Of a stretch of DNA of 64,000 nt, positions 49,990 through 57,436 are shown in pieces. The DNA is taken from the NCBI GenBank assembly GCA_016291905.1, contig JAEEZS010000002.1, positions 1 to 64,000 of the forward strand. Direction: 5' to 3'. The notes beneath the pieces are model-generated. The model was not told the DNA's origin, made no database searches, and saw only the letters and a list, made by a program, of their open reading frames with translations. Within the stretch, counting starts at the first letter, position 1, and the number at the start of each line of letters is the position of its first letter. This DNA comes from Bacteroidaceae bacterium. Its GTDB lineage: Bacteria > Bacteroidota > Bacteroidia > Bacteroidales > Bacteroidaceae. The position numbers and the translations under genes are program-made.

Positions 49990-51732
49990 TTATCGCATTT
50001 GCACAGCGGCTTCGGAGATGTTGATGATGAAGTCGCCTATCTTCTCAAGCTCGGCAATGAGGTCGATGTAATAAACGCCTGAAGTGTAGTCGTAGGCGCG
50101 GTTCTCGATGTTGGCAATGTGTTCTTCGCGCAGACGATCACGGCACTTGTTGATGGCATCTTCGGCATCGTAGGCATTCTGGATGTTACGTAGATTCTTG
50201 TTACCAAGATCTTCTAACATGACATCGTAAGCATTTCGTACAAGAGCAAGCATACCATCAACTTTGGCTGTCATGTCAGCATCGAGTTTCTTCCCATGGT
50301 CGTATTTGCGGGTGAGGAGGCGGCTGATAGCCTCTCCGCTATCGCCCAAGCTCTCCATCTCGCTGATGATTTTGTACATAGCCTTGATGCGGATGCGGGT
50401 GGAATCGGAGATTTCGCTCTCGCTCACCTTGTTCAGGTAGTTGGCAATCTCAAATTCGATGCGGTCCGTTATCTCCTCGTACTTCACCAGCTTCGCCCGA
50501 AGCGGCTCGAAGGAGTCCCGTTCGGTGGTATCGACAGCCTGGCAGACATAGTTGTAGTCCTTCAGGCAGATTTCGCCAAAGTGGTAAATCTCGCGACGTA
50601 CCTCGTCGAGCGAGAGCTCTGCCGTACTGAGCAGACCCTGTTTGAGGTAGATAAGGCTGTAGCTTTCGCTTTCGCCCTCTTTCGAAGGCACCATGCGAGT
50701 GACAATCTTCTCAATCTGTGGAATGAATCCGACGAGGATGAGGGTGGTGATGACATTAAAGAGGGTGTGGACGATGGCAACACTATAAGGAAGGCTCTGC
50801 GCCAGCTGGGCCTTCATGACGCCCCCTTCGGCATCGCTCATGCTGAGCAACGTGAAGTCGGCCGTACAGGGATTGGGAAAGCCGAGGGCTTCGATGATGA
50901 TGCCATTGAGCTGCAGGTAGGGACGGAAGAGAGCTATCACCAGTATACTACCGAAGAGGTTGAACACCAGATGGGCACGGGCCGTGCGCTTCGCAGAGAC
51001 GTTTGCCACAGAGGCTGCCAGGTTGGAGGTGATGGTGGTACCGATGTTCTCGCCAAGCACCATTGCCACAGCAAGGTCGAAGGGAACTACGCCTGCTGCT
51101 AAAAGCAACATGGTGATACTCGTTGTAGCAGCTGACGACTGAAGCATCAGCGTCATCACGGCACCTATGACGATGAACATCAGCGTGCTGCCAAAGCCGA
51201 AGCCTGTCAGTGGGGCCAGCAGCTTGTGCATGCCTGGGCTGGAAAGGAGCGGGTAGGAGGTGTCCTTCAGTGTGGCAAGGCCGAGGAACAGGAACGCAAA
51301 GCCCATGAGGAACTCGCCAAAGCTCTTCAGGCGCTGGTTCTTCATGGAGTAGAACACGAAGGCGAAGAACATCACCGGTATGGCAATGGCGCCAAGGCTG
51401 AACGAGCCGTCAAACGAGAGGGCGAAAAGCCAGGCCGTAAACGTGGTGCCGATGTTGGCTCCCATGATGACGCCGATGGCGTGGCTGAGCGTCATGAGTC
51501 CTGCATTGACGAAGCTGACGAGCATAAGCGTGGTAGCCGTCGATGACTGCACCAAAGCGGTAACGACAAAGCCTGTGAGCAGGCATTTGCCTGTGTTTGA
51601 CGTCATCTTCGCAATGAACGTACGAAGAGAATCACCCGCGAATTTCTGGAGACCGCCGCTCATCAGGGACATTCCAAAGAGGAACATGCCCAGGCAGCCG
51701 AGCATCTTGAGAATCTGGAAAACTGTATCCAC
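49990..51732 (-). CDS. Na/Pi-cotransporter family protein with PhoU-like tail
   Basis: A 580-residue inner-membrane protein. Two inverted NaPi-II repeats are marked by ALVQSSTATTLMLVSFVNAG (about residue 60) and LMLQSSAATTSITMLLLAAG (about residue 190), the QSSSAT-type sodium/phosphate motifs. About nine hydrophobic segments precede a cytoplasmic helical domain (about 360-580) like PhoU. It probably imports phosphate with sodium. The gene starts 6 bp after GH97 on the same strand. No pho regulator or Pst genes are seen. Confidence 0.9.
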   Translation of the reverse strand: MDTVFQILKMLGCLGMFLFGMSLMSGGLQKFAGDSLRTFIAKMTSNTGKCLLTGFVVTALVQSSTATTLMLVSFVNAGLMTLSHAIGVIMGANIGTTFTAWLFALSFDGSFSLGAIAIPVMFFAFVFYSMKNQRLKSFGEFLMGFAFLFLGLATLKDTSYPLLSSPGMHKLLAPLTGFGFGSTLMFIVIGAVMTLMLQSSAATTSITMLLLAAGVVPFDLAVAMVLGENIGTTITSNLAASVANVSAKRTARAHLVFNLFGSILVIALFRPYLQLNGIIIEALGFPNPCTADFTLLSMSDAEGGVMKAQLAQSLPYSVAIVHTLFNVITTLILVGFIPQIEKIVTRMVPSKEGESESYSLIYLKQGLLSTAELSLDEVRREIYHFGEICLKDYNYVCQAVDTTERDSFEPLRAKLVKYEEITDRIEFEIANYLNKVSESEISDSTRIRIKAMYKIISEMESLGDSGEAISRLLTRKYDHGKKLDADMTAKVDGMLALVRNAYDVMLEDLGNKNLRNIQNAYDAEDAINKCRDRLREEHIANIENRAYDYTSGVYYIDLIAELEKIGDFIINISEAAVQMR

Positions 51733-51738
51733 GCGTCC

Positions 51739-53703
51739 TTACTTGATTTGTGCGGCGAAACCACCATTGCGTGCCATGTGGACGGTGATGACGTCGCCAT
51801 TGCGGACTGTCATCTCACGGACACGGTAGTCCATACCCTGATGGTGGGCGTTGATGCCGTCCTCGAAGAGGGTGAGGTGGCGGGCTGCGCCTGAGCCGAG
51901 GAAGTCGATGCGGATGGTGACGTCGATGCCCTCGCCAGGCTCCTTGCCCATCATGCCGCCCAAATACCAGACGTCGTCCTTGCACTTGGCTTCAACAAGA
52001 TACTTGCCGGCCTCGGCCTGAAGCACGTAGCTCTCGTCCCACGTGACAGGGACGGAGGCGATGAAGCGGGTGCAGTCGTCGTTGCGGTAGTAAAGGGTGG
52101 GATTATCGGCCAGCATCTGCACGCCGCTCTCGTAGAGCACATACATAGCCAGCTGATGGGCGCGTGTGCCGACGGAGGCGTTGTTGGGACGACGGGCGGC
52201 ATAGTTCTCAGGCTGATAGTTCAGCATGGCACCAGGCGTGAAGTCCATCGGGCCGACGGCTCCGCGCATGAAGGGCAGCCAGATGTTGTTCTCGGGCTGG
52301 CAGCCGCCTCCCTGTTCCAAGCCACGCACACCTTCGTAGGAGAGCAGGTTGGGGAAACGATATTCAAGTCCGGCAGGCTTGAAGGCACCGTGATAGTCCA
52401 CAAACAGATGGTGCTCGGCTGCGAGGCGGACGTTGCGCTCGTAGAAGTTCACAATCCACTGGTCGTTGCGGTCCATGAAGTCAATCTTTACGCCCTTGAT
52501 GCCCCATTGCTCAAAGGTGGCAAAGAGGTCGGGGTTCTTCTCGACGGTGAGCCAGGTGAGCCACAGGATGATGCCGACGCCCTTCTCCTGTCCGTAGCGG
52601 ATGAGCTCGTGCAGGTCGATGGTAGGATTGGGGGTGTAGGGGTCACGGGTGTCCTTGGCCCAGCCTTCGTCCATCAGGATATATTCAATGCCGTACTTGG
52701 CAGCAAAGTCAATGAAGTATTTATAGGTGTCCATGTTGAAGCCGGAGACGAAGTTGACGTCCGGGCCGTAGGGGGTGGCACCGTTCCACCATTCCCAGCT
52801 GACCTGTCCGGGCTTAATCCATGAGAGGTCGCCCTTCAGCTCGCAGGGAGAGGCCAGACGGCAGGTGAGGGTGTTGGTGACGAGCTGTCCGTCGTTGCGG
52901 GCAATCAGGACGTAGCGCCAGGGAAGGGTGCGCTTGCCGCTGATGCGGGCCATATATTCGGCTTCCTTGTCAATCTTGACGCTACGGTCGCCATTGTCGC
53001 TGAATTCCAGCGGCTGGCGAGGGAAGTCGGAGGTGAAGCTGTTGGCACCGTTGCCACGGATGAAGAGGCAGGGATAGTCGTTGAGGTCTGACTCGGAGAC
53101 AAGCAACTTGATGCCGTTCTTCTGGGTGTCGATGTAGAAGGGGAGTTCAGCGATCTTTTTCTCAGCAGCCCATTCGTCGCTGGTGCCGAAGGTGTAGCGC
53201 TCCTCGTAGTTGCAATGGAAGCTGCGGGGCTCCTGCATGGTGAGCTTGGCAGGCGAAGGGAGGTTGATGCCGAATGTTTCGCCCAGAACGTCGAGGGTGC
53301 CCTTGCGGTTGAGGACGAAGCGGGTGGCAATGCCGTCGTTGTAGGCGCGGATTTCCACAGCCCAGCCGCCCTTGAAGTTGAGGCGGAGCTGGTTGTAGTG
53401 GTTGCGGACAATGTTGAACTTCAGGGGAACAACGGGACGGATGTCCTCGTCAACAGACGTAATTTTTTTGCCGGTAAAGACAGGCTTTGCGCCCAGCACC
53501 TCACCACCGACAAGGGAGAGGGCAAGGGGGTTATCCTGCATCAGGACGACACCGTCGCAGGTAACCGTGTAGGTGAGCTGGTCGCCTACGGATACGGTGG
53601 TGACAATCTTGCCGTCGGGAGAGGAGAGGGTAACACTGGTGGCAGCACATACGCCAGCCACAACGAACATCGAAACGAGGAATAGGGATGCGATGCGTTT
53701 CAT
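51739..53703 (-). CDS. Secreted GH97 glycoside hydrolase
   Basis: A 654-residue exported enzyme of the GH97 family (alpha-glucosidases and alpha-galactosidases). The signal peptide is MKRIASLFLVSMFVVAGVCA. A large N-terminal sandwich precedes the barrel (SWEWWNGATPYGPDVNF, YILMDEGWAKDTRDPY) and a C-terminal beta domain. The segment GVKIDFMDRNDQW carries an Asp where, as I recall, retaining GH97 members have their nucleophile and the inverting SusB type has Gly. This hints at an alpha-galactosidase-like retaining enzyme. It lies 25 bp after proS and 6 bp before the Na/Pi gene. Confidence 0.88.
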   Translation of the reverse strand: MKRIASLFLVSMFVVAGVCAATSVTLSSPDGKIVTTVSVGDQLTYTVTCDGVVLMQDNPLALSLVGGEVLGAKPVFTGKKITSVDEDIRPVVPLKFNIVRNHYNQLRLNFKGGWAVEIRAYNDGIATRFVLNRKGTLDVLGETFGINLPSPAKLTMQEPRSFHCNYEERYTFGTSDEWAAEKKIAELPFYIDTQKNGIKLLVSESDLNDYPCLFIRGNGANSFTSDFPRQPLEFSDNGDRSVKIDKEAEYMARISGKRTLPWRYVLIARNDGQLVTNTLTCRLASPCELKGDLSWIKPGQVSWEWWNGATPYGPDVNFVSGFNMDTYKYFIDFAAKYGIEYILMDEGWAKDTRDPYTPNPTIDLHELIRYGQEKGVGIILWLTWLTVEKNPDLFATFEQWGIKGVKIDFMDRNDQWIVNFYERNVRLAAEHHLFVDYHGAFKPAGLEYRFPNLLSYEGVRGLEQGGGCQPENNIWLPFMRGAVGPMDFTPGAMLNYQPENYAARRPNNASVGTRAHQLAMYVLYESGVQMLADNPTLYYRNDDCTRFIASVPVTWDESYVLQAEAGKYLVEAKCKDDVWYLGGMMGKEPGEGIDVTIRIDFLGSGAARHLTLFEDGINAHHQGMDYRVREMTVRNGDVITVHMARNGGFAAQIK

Positions 53704-53728
53704 TTTGGATGTGTATTATGGATTAAAC

Positions 53729-55231
53729 TTAGTAGGCACGTGCGAAGATGACGCGGCGGGCGCTGGGCTTGCCTGTCACCATATCCACACCGGGCGTGGT
53801 GTCCATGCAGATAGCGGGGTAGTTGGGGTCGTCGAAGGGCACGCAGCGTATGGTGGCCTTGGTCTCCTCCTTGATGCGGGCCTCCGTCTCGACGGTGCCG
53901 TCCCAATGGGCAAGGATGAAGCCGCCCTTCTCAATCTCTTCCTTGAACTCGTCGTAGGTGTCGACACTCTTAATCCAGCTGTTGCGGTAGGCAAGGGCTT
54001 TCTGGAAGATGTTCTGCTGCATGTCGTCCAACAGTTTCTGGACATATTCTTCAATGCCTTCGATGGGCAGGGTTTCCTTCTCCAGCGTGTCGCGGCGCAT
54101 TACTTCCAGGGTGCCGTTCTCCAAGTCGCGGGCACCCATGACGAGGCGGACGGGAACGCCGCGCAGCTCATAGTCGGCAAACTTGAAGCCAGGACGCTTG
54201 TTGTCCGAGTCGTCGTATTTCACGCTGATGCCCATGCTGCGCAGACGGGCGGCAATGCCGTTCACCTTCTCGCTGATGGCAGCAAGCTGCTCTTCATTTT
54301 TATAAATAGGCACGATGACGACTTGGATGGGAGCGAGCTTCGGAGGCAGCACCAGACCATTGTCGTCGCTGTGCACCATGATGAGGGCGCCCATCAGGCG
54401 GGTGCTGACGCCCCAGCTGGTGGCCCAGACGTAGTCGGTCTTGCCCTCCTTGTCGGTAAACTGCACATCGAAAGCCTTGGCGAAGTTCTGCCCGAGGAAG
54501 TGGCTGGTGCCGCTCTGCAGCGCCTTGCCATCCTGCATCATGGCCTCGATGGTGTAGGTGTCGAGGGCTCCGGCGAAACGCTCGGTCTCGCTCTTCACGC
54601 CCTTGATGACGGGCACGGCCATAAACTGCTCGGCAAAGTCGGCATAGACTTTCAGCATGGTCTGCGCCTCTTTCTCGGCCTCTTCGCGGGTGGCATGGGC
54701 GGTGTGTCCCTCTTGCCACAGGAATTCGCTGGTGCGCAGGAAGGGACGCGTGCGCATCTCCCAGCGCATGACGTTGGCCCACTGGTTGCAGAGGATGGGC
54801 AGGTCGCGGTAGCTATGAATCCAGTTCTTATAGGTGCTCCAGATGATGGTCTCGCTCGTGGGGCGGATGATGAGTTCTTCTTCCAGTTTGGCTGCGGGAT
54901 CCACCACGACGCCGTCGCCGGCATCGTTGGTCTTCAGACGGTAGTGGGTGACGACGGCACACTCCTTGGCAAAGCCCTCGACGTGCTCGGCCTCGCGGCT
55001 CAGGAACGATTTGGGGATAAGGAGGGGGAAGTAGGCGTTGACGTGGCCCGTGGCCTTGAACATGTCGTCGAGCTGACGTTGTATCTTTTCCCAGATGGCG
55101 TAGCCGTAAGGCTTGATGACCATGCAGCCGCGCACGGCTGACTGCTCGGCAAGGTCGGCTTTCACGACCAAGTCGTTGTACCACTGCGAATAATTGTCAC
55201 TACGTTTGGTGAGTTGCTTTAATTCTGCCAT
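53729..55231 (-). CDS. proS: Proline-tRNA ligase (eukaryote/archaeal-like type)
   Basis: Charges tRNA-Pro. The 500-residue protein is the short form without the bacterial editing insert: [20 protein letters not shown], motif 1 region [17 protein letters not shown], motif 2 text [33 protein letters not shown], motif 3 text [20 protein letters not shown], an anticodon-binding domain with [20 protein letters not shown], and the extra C-terminal zinc-like domain ending RAY. This type is normal in Bacteroidetes. I start it at 55231; a longer frame overlaps the promoter. Confidence 0.95.
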   Translation of the reverse strand: MAELKQLTKRSDNYSQWYNDLVVKADLAEQSAVRGCMVIKPYGYAIWEKIQRQLDDMFKATGHVNAYFPLLIPKSFLSREAEHVEGFAKECAVVTHYRLKTNDAGDGVVVDPAAKLEEELIIRPTSETIIWSTYKNWIHSYRDLPILCNQWANVMRWEMRTRPFLRTSEFLWQEGHTAHATREEAEKEAQTMLKVYADFAEQFMAVPVIKGVKSETERFAGALDTYTIEAMMQDGKALQSGTSHFLGQNFAKAFDVQFTDKEGKTDYVWATSWGVSTRLMGALIMVHSDDNGLVLPPKLAPIQVVIVPIYKNEEQLAAISEKVNGIAARLRSMGISVKYDDSDNKRPGFKFADYELRGVPVRLVMGARDLENGTLEVMRRDTLEKETLPIEGIEEYVQKLLDDMQQNIFQKALAYRNSWIKSVDTYDEFKEEIEKGGFILAHWDGTVETEARIKEETKATIRCVPFDDPNYPAICMDTTPGVDMVTGKPSARRVIFARAY

Positions 55232-55263
55232 ATAATTATTGGGGTTATTGTATTTCCAAGGTG

Positions 55264-55271
55264 CAAAAGTA
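55264..55271 (-). promoter_or_regulatory. -7 box for the proS operon
   Basis: TACTTTTG on the minus strand, 33 bp before the proS start. The -33 box is weak. Confidence 0.5.
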
Positions 55272-55312
55272 ATATATTTTTCGCAATCCATGAAAAAAAA
55301 TTGGGCAAAGTA

Positions 55313-55344
55313 TTTCGTTTTTTGGAAAAGAAGTCGTATTTTTG
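55313..55344 (+). promoter_or_regulatory. Promoter of the OmpA-family lipoprotein gene
   Basis: TTTC (55313-55316) and TATTTTTG (55337-55344) are 20 bp apart, about 50 bp before the ATG at 55394. Confidence 0.5.
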
Positions 55345-55393
55345 CGCAGTTTTTGTGAGAGAGTATTTATTAACCATTTAATAAAATGTTCGT

Positions 55394-56080
55394 ATGAAAG
55401 CAAAAAGTGTAATTAGTTTGTGTTTGTGTGCAACCCTGATCCTTTCGGGCTGCGGTATGTCTAAGACGGCAGGCGGTGCCCTCATCGGTACGGCTGGTGG
55501 TGCCCTGCTGGGTGCAGCTGTCGGTTATTACACAGGTAATACGGCCGTCGGTACGGCTGTGGGCGCTACTGTGGGTGCTACTGCAGGTGCCCTCATCGGC
55601 AATCACATGGACAAGGCTGCCGAGGCTGCTGCCAAGGTGGAAGGTGCAGAACTCGAGAAGCTGACCGACGAGGATGGCAACACCCGCGCCGTGAAGGTCA
55701 CCTTCGACAGCGGTATCCTCTTCGCTACCAACAAGGCCAACCTCAATGCTGAGGCCCAGAAGAACCTGGCACAGTTTGCCGAGGTGCTGAAGACCTACAA
55801 CGATGCCGACGTCGCCATCTATGGCCACACCGACAACACGGGTTCCCTGGCTGTCAACCAGAAGCTTTCCAAGAGCCGTGCCGAGGCTGTCTCAGACTTC
55901 CTGAAGTCGAAGGGCGTTGCCGAGACGCAGATCAAGGAGGTTGAAGGCTTCGACTTCCAGCAGCCCGTTGCCAGCAACGACACCAAGGAAGGCCGTGCCC
56001 AGAACCGTCGCGTGGAGGTGTTCCTCTATGCCAGCGACGAGATGCGCGCTGCTGCCGAGGCTGGTACGCTGAAGGAATAA
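55394..56080 (+). CDS. OmpA-family lipoprotein with glycine-zipper segment
   Basis: A 228-residue outer-membrane lipoprotein that ties the envelope to peptidoglycan. The lipobox is LSGC (Cys20). Residues about 26-72 form a glycine-zipper region (GGALIGTAGGALLGAAVGYY and similar), which likely inserts in or packs against a membrane. The C-terminal OmpA domain follows: VTFDSGILFATNKANLN, YGHTDNTGSLAVNQKLSKSR with the peptidoglycan-binding Asp and Arg, and GRAQNRRVEVFL. This is the Pal/YiaD-like plan. Next to it a heptamer hairpin probably ends the transcript. Confidence 0.92.
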   Translation: MKAKSVISLCLCATLILSGCGMSKTAGGALIGTAGGALLGAAVGYYTGNTAVGTAVGATVGATAGALIGNHMDKAAEAAAKVEGAELEKLTDEDGNTRAVKVTFDSGILFATNKANLNAEAQKNLAQFAEVLKTYNDADVAIYGHTDNTGSLAVNQKLSKSRAEAVSDFLKSKGVAETQIKEVEGFDFQQPVASNDTKEGRAQNRRVEVFLYASDEMRAAAEAGTLKE

Positions 56081-56098
56081 TACCGAATAAACGAATCA

Positions 56099-56177
56099 GA
56101 AATTAGGAATTAGGGACTGGCAGCGCATCCTGTTTCAACTGCGGGCCGCTGCAATCCTAATTCCTAATTTCTTTTTT
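56099..56177 (+). terminator. Nested inverted heptamer repeat, probable terminator after the OmpA gene
   Basis: GAAATTAGGAATTAGG (56099-56114) and CCTAATTCCTAATTTC (56156-56171) are a perfect 16-bp inverted repeat of AATTAGG heptamers, followed by TTTTTT. Inside it GCAGCG and CGCTGC (56120-56125 and 56147-56152) pair again, making a nested hairpin. Confidence 0.65.
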
Positions 56178-56196
56178 CATTCCACTAAATATATTC

Positions 56197-56224
56197 TTCA
56201 ATCTTCAATTTTCAATCTTCAATC
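56197..56224 (+). repeat. Heptamer repeat (TTCAATC)n before the DHH phosphoesterase
   Basis: Four heptamers (TTCAATC, TTCAATT, TTCAATC, TTCAATC) end 7 bp before the ATG at 56232 and fill the place where a ribosome-binding site would be. No Shine-Dalgarno sequence is seen. Confidence 0.8.
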
Positions 56225-56231
56225 TTTCTAA

Positions 56232-57248
56232 ATGTTCTCCTTTCCTGAGTCCGATGTCCAGCGTCTGGCTGCGCTGATAGCCGAAAACGAGTTCTTTGCC
56301 CTTGTCTGCCACACCAACCCCGACGGCGATGCGATGGGTTCCACCCTCGGCCTGGCCGACTGGCTGCGTCAGCAGGGCAAGACAGCTGTGGTGGTCGTGC
56401 CCGACATGTATCCCGACTTCCTCAGCTGGCTCCCAGGGGCTCAGGAGACTGTCCGCGCCGACAAGTACCCCGACAAAGCCGCCCTTACGATAGCGGCTGC
56501 CGACGTCGTCCTCTGTCTGGACTTCAACACTCCCAGCCGCACCAACGACGTGGAGCAGCCTATCCGCCAGGCAAAAGGACACCGCGTGCTCATCGACCAT
56601 CACCTCGACCCAGAGGCCGACTTTTGCGAGCTCACATTCAGTCAGCCCGACGCCTCGTCCACTTGTGAGCTTGTTTATACGCTCATCGAAGCCCTGCACG
56701 GCGAGGCGCACCTCAGCAAGCAGGCTGCCGTCTGCCTCTACTGCGGCATGATGACCGACACGGGCGCCTTCACCTTCAACAGCAACCGTGCCGACATCTT
56801 CTACATCATCAGCCGTCTGCTTGAGCACGGCATCGACAAGGACGACATCTACCGTCGCGTCTTCTACAACTACTCCGAGGGGCGCCTGCGCATGATGGGC
56901 TATGCCCTCTACGAGAAGATGCGCCTTTTCCCTGAGAAGAAAGCCTCCCTCATCACCCTCACGCGCGCCGAGATGAAGCGCTTCCACTTCAACAAGGGCG
57001 ACACCGAGGGCTTTGTCAACCTCCCCCTGCAGATACGCAACGTCCGCTTCTCAGCTTTCCTGCGCGAGGACACGGAGAAGGACATGATACACGCCTCGTT
57101 CCGTAGCGTGGGCAACTTCCCCTGCAACCGCTTCGCCACTACCTATTGGGGCGGGGGAGGCCACCTCAACGCCGCTGGAGGCCGCTTCACGGGCACCCTC
57201 GACGAAGCCATTCTCTACTTCGAGAAGTGCCTCGCCGAGTTCAAGTAA
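56232..57248 (+). CDS. DHH-family phosphoesterase, NrnA-like
   Basis: A 338-residue enzyme of the NrnA group, which degrades short oligoribonucleotides (nanoRNA) and removes the 3' phosphate of pAp. DHH domain motifs: CHTNPDGDAMGSTLGLADWL, the metal-site CLDFNTPSRT, IDHHLDPE (the DHH motif itself) and SSTCELVYTLIEAL. The DHHA1 substrate domain closes with YWGGGGHLNAAGGRF. All metal ligands are present. Length matches. It may be co-transcribed with nothing else; a 188-bp gap with repeats follows. Confidence 0.92.
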   Translation: MFSFPESDVQRLAALIAENEFFALVCHTNPDGDAMGSTLGLADWLRQQGKTAVVVVPDMYPDFLSWLPGAQETVRADKYPDKAALTIAAADVVLCLDFNTPSRTNDVEQPIRQAKGHRVLIDHHLDPEADFCELTFSQPDASSTCELVYTLIEALHGEAHLSKQAAVCLYCGMMTDTGAFTFNSNRADIFYIISRLLEHGIDKDDIYRRVFYNYSEGRLRMMGYALYEKMRLFPEKKASLITLTRAEMKRFHFNKGDTEGFVNLPLQIRNVRFSAFLREDTEKDMIHASFRSVGNFPCNRFATTYWGGGGHLNAAGGRFTGTLDEAILYFEKCLAEFK

Positions 57249-57436
57249 GCCAACCATTTCATAAAAAGAAGAATCCCCTCCCTGCGTAGAAAGGGAATTG
57301 CTGAAAAAAAAGCCCCCCCCTCCTGTGTCGGAAGGGATTTGCTGAAAAACAGCCCGCGTAAAACGGGCTGTCATTTGTCCTAATTGTCCAATTGGGTAGG
57401 CTGACAAGGGCTTCACACGGGGGTGTTGACCCCCTG
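57249..57436. repeat. Intergenic repeats and hairpin between convergent genes
   Basis: Two diverged copies of a roughly 40-bp segment (both starting CCCCTCC and containing AAGGGAATTGCTGAAAA or a variant) lie in tandem at about 57275-57358. A 7-bp hairpin CAGCCCG/CGGGCTG (57350-57370) follows. The 29 bp at 57360-57388 recur exactly inside the next gene at 59089-59117. Confidence 0.65.

Noticed and set aside
53573-55141. 522-codon open frame antisense to proS
   Set aside because: It crosses from the GH97 leader into proS on the opposite strand, shows no recognisable motifs, and is explained by codon bias.
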